NCBI RefSeq assembly: GCF_000373265.1
Contig: NZ_KB890765.1
Location: 556,685-620,684 of the forward strand
Direction: 5' to 3'
DNA from: Pontibacter roseus DSM 17521
GTDB lineage: Bacteria; Bacteroidota; Bacteroidia; Cytophagales; Hymenobacteraceae
DNA: 64,000 bases
In this document: positions 9,782-17,965 of the stretch, one piece after another
Numbering within the stretch: position 1 is the stretch's first letter
Layout: the number at the start of each line of letters is the position of its first letter
Program-made: the position numbers and the translations under genes
Notes under the pieces: generated by a model
What the model was told of the DNA's origin: nothing
Seen by the model: only the letters and a program-made list of their open reading frames with translations
The model's database searches: none

Positions 9782-11299
9782 ATGAATGACATGACCTTAG
9801 AATCCCCTATAGAAAAGCCGCTCCAGCATAACAAAGTGGAGTTTTGGGCCGCTACCACCATTTTTGTGTTTGCGCTGTTTTCCCTTTCCACCTCCAACTG
9901 GCCCGACAGGGAATTGTTTGAGGAGGCAGGTGTAGGGGGCCGCTACTACGAGCATTATTTCTGGCCGCAGCTCATCCGCTATACCTTGCTTTACCTGGCG
10001 TTTCTGTTTCTCAACTTCAAGGTGGTTCCCAAACTGCTGAACAAGGAGCGGCTGGTGCTCCAGATAGGCCTCATCGTGCTCCTATACCTGGTAGTGGGTT
10101 TTGTGACCGGCATCCTGGACACTTATACGAAAGGCTACCTGCTGGTGGACAAAGATACCGAACAGCAGACGTACGACTTCATTTTCCAGGAGAGCTTCCG
10201 CAATGCGCTGGGGCTTGTGGTGCTGTTCTGTCTCTATACCTTCATCAAGTACAGCGGGCTGTACCTGCTGTCGAATTCAACTGTCATCCAGTCCCGGTAC
10301 CGGATGCTGACCCGCGATACGCTCACGGCCTTCATCGTCTGGATGGTGTCGGTGTTTCTGCTGCTCGCCTTGCGGGTGGGGTCCGAAATCACGGTGGTGT
10401 GGGCGTTTATTTCGCTGAGTGCTATACTGTTGTACTGCTTTGGGTTTTATTTCCTGATTCCCCGGTCGCTCAAATCAAAGCACCCGTTCAAGAAATACAT
10501 GCTGTTGGTATTCGGTATTATGGCGCTAGCTTACCTGCCGGTGGCTTTCCTGATGATGCTGCTGCTCAACGACGAGGACACAGCTTTCGGCGCCAGCATG
10601 TTCAACTCTGTATTCCAACTCGTGGTGATGGCGCCTGCCATCTGGTTTCTGTTCAAACGGCAGATGAAGGGCAACGAGGAACTGTACGTGCTGAAGCAGG
10701 AGCTGGGCACGACGAGCGCCAACCTCGATTTCCTCCGCTCGCAAATCAACCCGCACTTCCTCTTCAACGCGCTCAACACCCTGTATGGCACGGCGCTGCA
10801 GGAGAACAGCGAGCGCACCGCACAGGGCATACAGATGCTGGGCGACATGATGCGCTTCATGCTGCACGAGAACCATCAGCAGAAAATCCTCATCTCCCGC
10901 GAAATAGAATACATGCGCAACTACATCGACCTGCAGCTGCTGCGCACTTCCTCCTCGCCGGACATGGTGATTGAAACCAAAATTGAGGACGTGCTGGAGC
11001 GGAAATACATCGCCCCGATGCTGCTGATACCCTTCGTGGAGAACGCCTTCAAGCACGGCATCAGCCTCAAACGCAAGTCCTGGATACGAATCAGCCTGCA
11101 CTGCGACCAGGACAAACTCTACTTTGACGTATACAACAGTACCCATACCCGGTCGGAGCAAGACCCGGAGAAGGATAAGTCGGGCATTGGTCTGGCCAAT
11201 GTGCGGCAGCGGCTGAGTCTGCTGTACCCCGAGCGTCACGAGCTCATCATCCGGGAGACGCCGGAAGAATATTTCGTGCACCTGACGCTTCAACTTTAA
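9782..11299 (+). CDS. LytS-type sensor histidine kinase
   Basis: This 505-residue membrane kinase has an N-terminal region of about eight hydrophobic helices (about 20-300) and a cytoplasmic His_kinase domain. The phospho-acceptor box is SQINPHFLFNALN with His325. The ATPase N-box is FVENAFKHG and the G-box region is SGIGLANVRQRL. It is the YehU/LytS class that pairs with LytTR regulators, and such a regulator follows after 39 bp. The membrane region has no recognisable extracytoplasmic sensor, so the signal may come through the neighbouring ABC/M1 proteins, as in other transporter-coupled LytS systems. That last point is inference from gene order. Confidence 0.92.
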   Translation: MNDMTLESPIEKPLQHNKVEFWAATTIFVFALFSLSTSNWPDRELFEEAGVGGRYYEHYFWPQLIRYTLLYLAFLFLNFKVVPKLLNKERLVLQIGLIVLLYLVVGFVTGILDTYTKGYLLVDKDTEQQTYDFIFQESFRNALGLVVLFCLYTFIKYSGLYLLSNSTVIQSRYRMLTRDTLTAFIVWMVSVFLLLALRVGSEITVVWAFISLSAILLYCFGFYFLIPRSLKSKHPFKKYMLLVFGIMALAYLPVAFLMMLLLNDEDTAFGASMFNSVFQLVVMAPAIWFLFKRQMKGNEELYVLKQELGTTSANLDFLRSQINPHFLFNALNTLYGTALQENSERTAQGIQMLGDMMRFMLHENHQQKILISREIEYMRNYIDLQLLRTSSSPDMVIETKIEDVLERKYIAPMLLIPFVENAFKHGISLKRKSWIRISLHCDQDKLYFDVYNSTHTRSEQDPEKDKSGIGLANVRQRLSLLYPERHELIIRETPEEYFVHLTLQL

Positions 11300-11338
11300 A
11301 TTTGCATACCTTGGCAAGAGGTATAGCCTGAAGGAATT

Positions 11339-12022
11339 ATGAGAGCAATTGCGATAGACGACGAGCCCATGGCACTGGAGGTGGTGCGGTCGCTGGCGGC
11401 CAAGGTGCCTTTCCTGGAGCTGACGGCCTGCTTCACCGATGCCTTCAAAGCGCTGGAGTACCTGCAAAGCGAGCCCATCGATTTGCTGTTCCTGGACATC
11501 AAGATGCCGGACATATCGGGTCTGGAGTTCGTGACGAGCCTGCAGAAAAGGCCCCTGGTGATTTTCACGACGGCCTATACGGAACACGCGGTGACCAGCT
11601 TTGAGCTGGATGCCGTGGACTACCTGCTCAAGCCCTTCTCACTGCCCCGGTTCATCAAAGCCTGTAATAAGGCACAGGAACTGCACCAGTTGAGAGGCAA
11701 CACCGCAGCCCCCGCACCCGCCAAGGACTACCTCTTCCTGAAGACGGGCTATGAGCAGGTGAAGGTGCTGTTCGACGAGATTCTGTACATGGAGGCGGCT
11801 GGTAATTACGTGACCTTCGTGCTGGAGGACAAGAAGCTGCTCTCGCGCATGACCATCAACGAGCTGAGCGAGCTGCTGCCGGCTGACAGGTTCATCCGGG
11901 TGCACCGTTCCTACATCGTGGCCAAAGACCGGATTGACAAAATCGAGCGCCACCAGGTATGCGTGAAAGGAAACGAGGTACCTGTCGGGGCTTCGTACAT
12001 GCAGCAGTTGCAGAAGGTATAG
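11339..12022 (+). CDS. LytTR-family response regulator
   Basis: This 227-residue regulator has a receiver domain (acidic pair DDE at 7-9, phospho-acceptor Asp53 in LLFLDIKMPD, Lys in LLKPF) and a C-terminal LytTR DNA-binding domain (about 125-227). It is the cognate partner of the kinase just upstream and probably controls the ABC/M1 operon. The last codons read GTA TAG inside an AGGTATAG octamer, so the octamer provides the stop codon. The LytTR coding segment is duplicated downstream at 13453-13727 with a 212-bp stretch that is base-for-base identical, which suggests recent duplication or gene conversion. Confidence 0.93.
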   Translation: MRAIAIDDEPMALEVVRSLAAKVPFLELTACFTDAFKALEYLQSEPIDLLFLDIKMPDISGLEFVTSLQKRPLVIFTTAYTEHAVTSFELDAVDYLLKPFSLPRFIKACNKAQELHQLRGNTAAPAPAKDYLFLKTGYEQVKVLFDEILYMEAAGNYVTFVLEDKKLLSRMTINELSELLPADRFIRVHRSYIVAKDRIDKIERHQVCVKGNEVPVGASYMQQLQKV

Positions 12023-12024
12023 CA
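11750..12024 (+). repeat. Direct repeat, copy A (LytTR coding segment)
   Basis: This segment matches 13453-13727 at an offset of 1703 bases. Bases 11750-11961 are identical in both copies. After that the copies diverge for about 35 bases and then agree again through CATGCAGCAGTT to AGCAC past the stop codon. The two copies flank the DACNV-like gene. Confidence 0.9.
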
Positions 12025-12029
12025 CAGGT

Positions 12030-13193
12030 TCACAGCAGCAAGGTATCAATCTGGTGGGCGTGCACCATTCCCTCGCAAGGAGACCAGGCAAATGCGGTGA
12101 AGCGGCCATCCTGTGATGCTACCAGAGCGATGGTGTCTTTTTGGTCGAAAACGAATTGTGCTGCTGACAAGTGCCGGGTACCGCCATTGCTGGCCGGGTG
12201 CACGAGCTTTCCTTCGGAGCCCAGGACCGGTTCGGTCACCAGCATCTTCTCCACCGGATTTCCTCTAACTGTGCGCTTAATCTTTGCTCCAAAGGCTATC
12301 AATTCGAACTCATCACTGATAATGGTCGCACCGTCCACGGCTGTAAAGCAGGCGATGCTGTCAATCGCATCATTTAGGGCCAGTTGCCATTTGCTATTGC
12401 CCCGCTCTTTTTTATCCTGCTTCATCAACTCCGAAAGGCCATAGAAGGGTGGCTCAATCAGGTGCATGATGGGGTGAACGATGGAGTCACGCCATGTGTC
12501 GGAGTGGGCGGGCACTATCAAAAGCGCACCACCGTGCCGATGGGCCCGCATAGACAGGGCCAGGTGCACCAGCGGATTGATGGAGTCGTTCCAGTCAGAA
12601 GAGGAGCCCAGGCCAAGGAGGGAGGTGAGCAGCGTGGGGCATTCCGGCAGGTGCGCCCTCCCTTCGTCTATCACCTTTACCAGTTCCCCAGTCAGCACGG
12701 CCATGTTCTTGAAGTGCAAAAGCCCACCGGTACGCCTGTGCTTGACCACCAACAGACCAGGGTCCGTCACGTCCACCACAAAGCAAAAGTTGGGCAGTTG
12801 GCGCGTGGTTCCCCACACATAAAGCTCATCTTTCTCATACCATACCCCTAGGTATATACCGGTGCGCTCCACGCCAGGGGCGAGTTTTGTAAGGGTGTCT
12901 GTGGTGAGCATGAGCCGCTGCCCGAAGAGCAGAGGCTGCCCGGACTGCTCGGGCGGGAGGAAGGCAATTGATATCTTTGGGGAAAGCCCCTCTTCGCGGC
13001 GGAGGCTTGTCCAGAAGGCGGTGTCGATTATTGCTTCAATGGCCTGCGCATGGGGCTGGATGGCCAGTCCCTGCTCCCCATGCCTACGCGTGCTGACGAC
13101 ATGACGTGAGTAGTGCTTCTGTACCGTTTCGACAAGCGTCAAAGCTGCCTGGTACTTGGAGATATGGGTAGTTTGTACATGTTCGTTATTCAT
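12030..13193 (-). CDS. Putative DACNV-type sensor domain protein (DisA_N-related)
   Basis: This 387-residue protein resembles the predicted nucleotide-sensor families derived from the diadenylate cyclase (DAC/DisA_N) fold. Two signatures are visible: HGGALLIVP near residues 220-228, typical of the DACNV-like group, and a C-terminal DAC-like core with DGA at 287-289 and GGTRHLSAAQF near 337-347. True cyclases have DGA and GTRHRAA; here the third Arg of RHR is Leu, so synthesis of c-di-AMP is doubtful and a sensor role is more likely. I chose the Met at 13193 because the 19 residues before it look like upstream noise. The gene points toward the response regulator and sits between duplicated LytTR segments. 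Confidence 0.7.
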   Translation of the reverse strand: MNNEHVQTTHISKYQAALTLVETVQKHYSRHVVSTRRHGEQGLAIQPHAQAIEAIIDTAFWTSLRREEGLSPKISIAFLPPEQSGQPLLFGQRLMLTTDTLTKLAPGVERTGIYLGVWYEKDELYVWGTTRQLPNFCFVVDVTDPGLLVVKHRRTGGLLHFKNMAVLTGELVKVIDEGRAHLPECPTLLTSLLGLGSSSDWNDSINPLVHLALSMRAHRHGGALLIVPAHSDTWRDSIVHPIMHLIEPPFYGLSELMKQDKKERGNSKWQLALNDAIDSIACFTAVDGATIISDEFELIAFGAKIKRTVRGNPVEKMLVTEPVLGSEGKLVHPASNGGTRHLSAAQFVFDQKDTIALVASQDGRFTAFAWSPCEGMVHAHQIDTLLL

Positions 13194-13404
13194 GGCGGAG
13201 CTGTAAGAGAGTTGGGCGCTCACGGCATAGAGGAAGGGGCACCTAGGCATAAGGAGGGTATGCCAACTGATTTCATACGTTTACACCTAACGTAGTATCC
13301 GTCAAAGAATATACTAGAGTAAACCTATTATTTTATACGTGACTGCCATATACCTGTTTCCTATATGGGAAAGTTGCAATGACTACAGCAGAGCCATTTC
13401 GAAC

Positions 13405-13743
13405 ATGTTTCAAGACAATGAATCAAATGACTGCATTCTCCTAAAATCGGGGTATGAGCAGGTGAAGGTGCTGTTCGACGAGATTCTGTACATGGAGGCG
13501 GCTGGTAATTACGTGACCTTCGTGCTGGAGGACAAGAAGCTGCTCTCGCGCATGACCATCAACGAGCTGAGCGAGCTGCTGCCGGCTGACAGGTTCATCC
13601 GGGTGCACCGTTCCTACATCGTGGCCAAAGACCGGATTGACAAAATCGAGCGCCACCAGGTATGGGTGAAAGGAAACGATGTACTCGTTGTGGCATCGAA
13701 CATGCAGCAGTTACAGAAGGTAGAGCACTTCCGTACAAACTAA
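13405..13743 (+). CDS. Solo LytTR DNA-binding domain protein (partial duplicate)
   Basis: This frame encodes a LytTR domain of about 100 residues without a receiver domain. It is almost identical to the C-terminal half of the regulator at 11339-12022. A start at ATG 13405 gives 112 residues; a GTG at 13339 would give 134. Neither has a good ribosome binding site. Differences cluster at the end, where VPVGASY of the parent is LVVASN here and the chain runs on into EHFRTN. A terminator hairpin follows at once. It could be a functional one-domain regulator competing for the same DNA sites, or a decaying fragment. Confidence 0.6.
   Translation: MFQDNESNDCILLKSGYEQVKVLFDEILYMEAAGNYVTFVLEDKKLLSRMTINELSELLPADRFIRVHRSYIVAKDRIDKIERHQVWVKGNDVLVVASNMQQLQKVEHFRTN
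13453..13727 (+). repeat. Direct repeat, copy B (LytTR coding segment)
   Basis: This is the second copy of 11750-12024. The first 212 bases are identical, and the tail is partly diverged. In this copy the parental TAG stop reads TAGAG in another frame, so translation continues for a few residues. Confidence 0.9.
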
Positions 13744-13748
13744 AAGCA

Positions 13749-13781
13749 AAACGCCGCTTCCCCAAAAGAGAAGCGGCGTTT
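13749..13781. terminator. Hairpin after the solo LytTR gene
   Basis: AAACGCCGCTTC (13749-13760) pairs perfectly with GAAGCGGCGTTT (13770-13781). The A-rich left flank and T-rich right end fit a bidirectional rho-independent terminator between convergent genes. A perfect AGGTATACCT palindrome follows at 13788-13797. Confidence 0.8.
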
Positions 13782-13809
13782 CTGTGCAGGTATACCTGGT
13801 AAGTACGGC

Positions 13810-15045
13810 CTATTTGTTTCGAACGAGCCGCACGGGGATGTGTGCCGGATTGAAACCAACCGGGTATGCGCTGAAGGAAGAATAGGTATCGCTGGGCAGC
13901 TGGATGATTTTGAACACGACCGGGTTTTCCTCAGCGTCCAGGGTGGAGGTCCAGAGCAGGCAGTTGGTGCCTTCGCCGTGCGGGTTGCCGTTGGTCACCT
14001 GCAGGTTGGCCGGCACGGCATTGAAGCCCGACTTGTTGTTAGCGAAGCCGTCCTGCTTGAGCCAACCGGTGGTGGACATGAGCTGTCCCAGCAGCTTCTT
14101 AGACTGCAAATCAGCGCCATCGGTGCTTTCCCATACCTCGTCGAACCTGATACCCTGCGACTTGAGCAAGGCCAGGTAATCCTGCTTGGTAGGTATGCGC
14201 CAGCCTGTGGGAATCTGTATATCATCCAAATCAGCATACTTGAAATAGGTGCCGTACTGGGGCTTGGAAGAGTCCTTTATACCTCCGACGCCTGCATAGT
14301 TCACCGACATCCACTCCAGGTTGCCTATGGTGACGGTGGGGTAGTATTGGTTGCCAATCTGAAGGTAAGTACCAGCGCTGGGCGGTGCGCTGTAAGGGTC
14401 AGACGGATTGGGGTTGCCTCCGCCCGGCGTGGTGGAGCTTCCGGCCTTGATGTATTTCACAGTCAGCTGGGTAGCACCGTCCACACGTTTGGCGTTCAGG
14501 TAGTTGGTGGAAGTGGAGAAGGTAGTGGCCTCTGGGTTCACCAGGATGCTCTCGTAGTTATCCACGTCCTTCTGGATGATGTCGTGCTCCTTGTAGCCGG
14601 TGTACTTGTTGCTGAATATCCGCATCTTACCGGACTGGGCATGGAACGTGAGTTGGGCGGGGTTGCTCTTGTACTCCAGCGTGCCAGTCATCTTGTAGAA
14701 GTACTGTTTTGTCTCATCGCCTAAGGTAATCACATCAGAAGAATACTCCACGGCATTCTTGCCGTTTTTGGTGAACACCATGGTCCTGAACTCGATGAAG
14801 CCTACTTCACCCTGGAAGGAGCCTTGGTCCCAGTTGACGTTCATGGGACCGTCGTTGCGGTCGCCATACCAGGTACCCACCAGTTCATCGGGTATTTCGG
14901 TGAAAGGAGTTTCCCGGGGAGGAGTAGTGGGAGCATTGGGGTCCACCACGGCAGGAGAGGTGTCTTCTTTTTCACAGCTGCACATAGCTATCACGACAAG
15001 TGCGCTGAGCATCAATTTTGAGAATACGTTTTGAATGGCTTTCAT
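13810..15045 (-). CDS. FISUMP-domain lipoprotein
   Basis: This 411-residue protein begins with a lipoprotein signal (hydrophobic VVIAMCSC, acylation Cys near residue 22-24). A linker rich in Pro and Thr follows. A lipocalin-like segment starting IPDELVGTWYG occupies about 50-200. A Gly/Pro/Ser linker (GGGNPNPSDP) leads to a C-terminal FISUMP (Fibrobacter succinogenes major paralogous) domain. That domain shows WMSVNY, GWRIPTKQDY, SGFNAVPA, LLWTST and VRLVRN. Such proteins are exposed on the outer membrane, and their function is not established. The gene has no close operon partner and contains no AGGTATAG octamer. Confidence 0.85.
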   Translation of the reverse strand: MKAIQNVFSKLMLSALVVIAMCSCEKEDTSPAVVDPNAPTTPPRETPFTEIPDELVGTWYGDRNDGPMNVNWDQGSFQGEVGFIEFRTMVFTKNGKNAVEYSSDVITLGDETKQYFYKMTGTLEYKSNPAQLTFHAQSGKMRIFSNKYTGYKEHDIIQKDVDNYESILVNPEATTFSTSTNYLNAKRVDGATQLTVKYIKAGSSTTPGGGNPNPSDPYSAPPSAGTYLQIGNQYYPTVTIGNLEWMSVNYAGVGGIKDSSKPQYGTYFKYADLDDIQIPTGWRIPTKQDYLALLKSQGIRFDEVWESTDGADLQSKKLLGQLMSTTGWLKQDGFANNKSGFNAVPANLQVTNGNPHGEGTNCLLWTSTLDAEENPVVFKIIQLPSDTYSSFSAYPVGFNPAHIPVRLVRNK

Positions 15046-15603
15046 TTTTTCAATCGGTTTTATTTTGTGATTGGATGGGGTGGTAGTAGGACGGGAGCAG
15101 GTGATGGTGTAAGCATAGGCATCTTGGTTTTAATGTTATTGAATAGTACTAATCCATTATTGCCAAGAAGTATGCCAAGAGAAAAAGCCCCTTATCTCAG
15201 CGTATGACGAAGCAGCACTTCATTGCAGTGTCCGTAACTGTACAGGGGTGTCCGGGAGTGTACAGCGTAGAGGGCGGGTGAGGCAGCGCAACAGATTCCT
15301 CCTTTCGTCGGAATAACAGTAGCGGGAAGGCAATAACGGTAGTGACACAGGTATAGGTATAGACATAAGTCTGGTCCAACCACCCCTGTCCCTCCTTGTC
15401 TAAGTAGAGGAGCCGGCCGCTGCTGGTGGCCAGGTATAAGTGATGTAGTAGCTGCTACTGAGGGTCGGTATAGGTATAGTATAGACTTAACACCCCTCTG
15501 ACTCCCCTCAAGGGGAGAGCTTCCACAGCAGCTACAGAGCAGTGCCTTGAGCCAGGTGCACCTAATGGCGCTCCACTGTTTGAGCGGTCAGCGAGTTTGG
15601 AGC

Positions 15604-15645
15604 GTCTTGACCTTTTTGCTTACTTTTTGTGTCAAGACAAAAAGT
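15604..15645. repeat. Overlapping alternative hairpins
   Basis: GTCTTGAC (15604-15611) can pair with GTCAAGAC (15631-15638), while ACTTTTTGT (15622-15630) can pair with ACAAAAAGT (15637-15645). The two stems share bases and exclude each other. The area resembles intergenic repeats seen in other Bacteroidota, but I see only one copy here. Confidence 0.4.
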
Positions 15646-15726
15646 GAGGCCTGCCCGGCCATGGCAAGCTACAGAGCAATTCAGCGAGCGAACTGCAAGA
15701 CCCGCAGCCCCGCAGCAACGAAGCAA

Positions 15727-15806
15727 GGTATAGGTATAGGTATAGGTATAGGTATAGGTATAGGTATAGGTATAGGTATAGGTATAGGTATAGGTATAGG
15801 TATAGG
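15727..15806. repeat. GGTATA tandem array, 13 units
   Basis: Thirteen perfect copies of GGTATA run from 15727 to 15804, followed by GG. The unit is the core of the octamer spread through the window. The array ends 46 bp from the stop codon of the AraC gene. It gives spurious open frames of Gly-Ile, Tyr-Thr and Leu-Tyr repeats. Confidence 0.97.
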
Positions 15807-15852
15807 CCATCCAAAGGAGGGGGGTGCGGCGGCCTGTCGGCGGCAGGAGATA

Positions 15853-16731
15853 TTATCTATTCGCTGCCCGGAACTGCTCCGGTGTGCAGCCCACCTGCTT
15901 TTTGAAAAAGCGGAAAAAGTACGTGTTGTCGAAGTAGCCTAGTTCGGCGGCAATCTGGGAGCTGGTCAGGTCGGCGTGCACCAGCAGCCGTTGTGCCTCC
16001 AGCAGGACGCGGTGCTGCAGCAGTTCCTTGGTGGTTCTGCCCAGAGCGCCTTTGCAGATTTCATTCAGGTGCTTGGGCGTTACGTGCAGGTTGTCGGCAT
16101 AAAAAGCCACGGGCTTGTGCTCCTTGTAGTGTGCATCCAGGAGCCTGTACAGGTTTTGCAGTAGCGCCCTGTCTTTCCCAACAGTTTCTGATGCGCCTTC
16201 CGCAGGCCGGTACAGCCTGGTCAGTTCGATGAGCAGCACGTCGAGCAGCCTGCTGAGCATGACATGGCGCAGGGGCTTTGTCTGGCCGAATTCCTGTCTG
16301 AGCAAGTGCAGGACGGGCAGGAGCGAGACATCCTCTCCATCTGATAGACGCAGTACCGGGCTATCTGAAATGGCATGGAAGAAAGGGAAATTGAACAGCG
16401 ATTTATCCGGGTATTCCCGGGTATAGAACTCCTGTGTAAAGAACACAACGAACCCATCGGCGTCGTCTGAGAGTCGCCAGCTGTGCACCTGGCCGGGGGA
16501 AAGGAAAAATACCATACCCGGTTGCAGGTCGTACTCCCTGAAATCGATGGTATGGATGCCGCTGCCCTGGGTAACGAGCAGGATGATGTAGAAATCGTGT
16601 TTGTGGGGCTCGCGGGTGAACAAATGCTCTTGCAGATGCGCCGAGAAGGTGCTGAAGTAGAAGTACTGCTCCTTCCGGGCCTGGGCCTCAAAATCCTGTA
16701 TCTGGTAGATGGGGAGGTGTTCTTTCTGCAT
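15853..16731 (-). CDS. AraC family transcriptional regulator with cupin sensor
   Basis: This 292-residue regulator has an N-terminal cupin-like ligand domain (about 20-150, with HKHDFY-like metal/ligand residues near EPHKHDFYIILLV and PGQVHSW) and a C-terminal pair of helix-turn-helix motifs (about 190-290). The AraC signature is seen as AAELGYFDNTYFFRFFKKQVGCTP in two parts: the second HTH begins SSQIAAELGY and ends RFFKKQVG. It probably responds to a small organic compound. There is no divergent partner in the 159 bp before the DUF983 gene other than that gene itself, so its target is uncertain. Confidence 0.92.
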   Translation of the reverse strand: MQKEHLPIYQIQDFEAQARKEQYFYFSTFSAHLQEHLFTREPHKHDFYIILLVTQGSGIHTIDFREYDLQPGMVFFLSPGQVHSWRLSDDADGFVVFFTQEFYTREYPDKSLFNFPFFHAISDSPVLRLSDGEDVSLLPVLHLLRQEFGQTKPLRHVMLSRLLDVLLIELTRLYRPAEGASETVGKDRALLQNLYRLLDAHYKEHKPVAFYADNLHVTPKHLNEICKGALGRTTKELLQHRVLLEAQRLLVHADLTSSQIAAELGYFDNTYFFRFFKKQVGCTPEQFRAANR

Positions 16732-16890
16732 ACGGCTCTTTTACGCAGCGCAAGGTACAAAGGAACCGTAAAATGAGGACGAATCAAGCACGTTGGCTGC
16801 GGGCGAAAAGTGCAGTATTATGTCATTTTTGTGCCGCCAGAATCTTCTGCTTAAGTGTTACCTTTACATGGTGATAAACAGAGAGACAAA

Positions 16891-17286
16891 ATGAGCCAAA
16901 AAAATTCTTTTCTATACAGTGTAGCGGCGGCGAAATGCCCGCGGTGCCGGGAAGGGAACATGTTCCCGAAAGGCACCCTTTACTCGACCCGCTTCGCTGA
17001 CATGAATCCGAACTGCCCGTGCTGCGGGCAGACCTTTGAGCCAGAGCCAGGCTATTACTACGGTGCCATGTACGTGAGCTTCGGCTTCAACGTGGGCATC
17101 TTCCTGATAGCCCTCGTTATCCTATACCAGTTTGTGGAAGAAGTGACCATGGCCATGATGATAGGTCTGGTGGCGGTTGTGGTCGTTGCCTTTCTGCCCA
17201 TCATCTTCCGCTTGTCCAGGGCCATCTGGATCAACATCTTTATCCGGTACGAGGGGCCCTGCAGCCAGATACCCAAGCGAGCCTAA
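16891..17286 (+). CDS. DUF983 family membrane protein
   Basis: This 131-residue protein has a zinc-ribbon-like N terminus with two Cys pairs (CPRCREGNMF and CPCCGQTFEPEPGYYYG) followed by two hydrophobic helices. This is the DUF983 layout found across Bacteroidota and Alphaproteobacteria. The role is unknown; in some bacteria relatives lie near cytochrome oxidase genes. I chose ATG 16891, after GAGAGACAAA, rather than an earlier frame start because the family begins close to the first Cys pair. The gene stands between an AraC gene on the other strand and a RidA gene. Confidence 0.88.
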   Translation: MSQKNSFLYSVAAAKCPRCREGNMFPKGTLYSTRFADMNPNCPCCGQTFEPEPGYYYGAMYVSFGFNVGIFLIALVILYQFVEEVTMAMMIGLVAVVVVAFLPIIFRLSRAIWINIFIRYEGPCSQIPKRA

Positions 17287-17424
17287 ACAGGAGCGGGTAT
17301 ACCTGTTACTGAATTTGCATAGCTGATTCAAAGCTTTGGTATTCAATTGAACAAACCTTTCGCGTGGCTTTCAGGTATGGCTGACAATGGGTATATTTCA
17401 GCTCATGGTTTAAAGAAACAGACG

Positions 17425-17805
17425 ATGCCAAGAAAGGTATACAACGCGGAAGGGGCGGTTGCGGTCGGGCCCTATTCCCATGCGGTAGAATCGGGCAACC
17501 TCCTTTTCCTGTCCGGGCAGACCCCGCTCGACGCCACAACCGGCAAACTGGTGCAAGGAGACATCAGCGCCCAAACCAGGCAGTGCCTGGAGAACCTGTT
17601 CCAGGTGCTGGCGGCGGCCGGCCTGGGTCCGGACGATGTCGTGAAGGTGAATGTGTTCCTGACCGACATGGCTAACTTCAGTGCGATGAACGCGGTATAC
17701 GCTTCCATGTTCTCATCGCCCTTCCCGGCCCGCACCACCATTGGTGTGGCAGCGCTCCCGCTTGGGGCGCAGGTGGAAATAGAACTGGTAGCGCAGCAAA
17801 AGTAG
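17425..17805 (+). CDS. ridA: RidA family enamine/imine deaminase
   Basis: This 126-residue enzyme belongs to the RidA (YjgF/YER057c/UK114) family, which hydrolyses reactive enamine/imine intermediates from PLP enzymes. Family features are visible: GPYSHAV near residues 15-21, FLSGQTPLD, the conserved Arg in ARTTIGVAALP and the final Glu in QVEIELVA. Length matches the family. The start at ATG 17425 is preferred because the 26 codons before it do not fit the family and the homotrimer N terminus begins near here. It is monocistronic or loosely linked to the next genes. Confidence 0.94.
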   Translation: MPRKVYNAEGAVAVGPYSHAVESGNLLFLSGQTPLDATTGKLVQGDISAQTRQCLENLFQVLAAAGLGPDDVVKVNVFLTDMANFSAMNAVYASMFSSPFPARTTIGVAALPLGAQVEIELVAQQK

Positions 17806-17965
17806 CGGAACCAAGCCTGATGCCAATGGCCTGACTGTTGGCATCAAGTCAGGTTTCGCCTTGGCGAGGTATAGGTTCTGCCTAGCCAAAGTAATTAGCG
17901 TCTTTTTTGTAACCGATTGCTGCTTCCTGACTCTAATAGGAAATCAACGGTTAAAGACAGACGCT

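Larger units (their letters stand above)
15046..15852. other. 807-bp intergenic region rich in repeats
   Basis: No gene is seen. The stretch holds the upstream region of the FISUMP gene, several GGTATAG copies near 15349-15362 and 15461-15475, an imperfect double hairpin at 15604-15645 and a GGTATA microsatellite. Open frames here are artefacts of the hexamer repeat. Confidence 0.7.

Noticed and set aside
15547..15942. Open frames of Gly-Ile, Tyr-Thr and Leu-Tyr repeats on both strands
   Set aside because: They arise only from the GGTATA tandem array, have no ribosome binding site and overlap the AraC gene.
16965..16978. Palindrome GGGAACATGTTCCC in the DUF983 gene, like the one at 19829
   Set aside because: It encodes conserved Asn-Met-Phe of the DUF983 motif, so protein constraint explains it.
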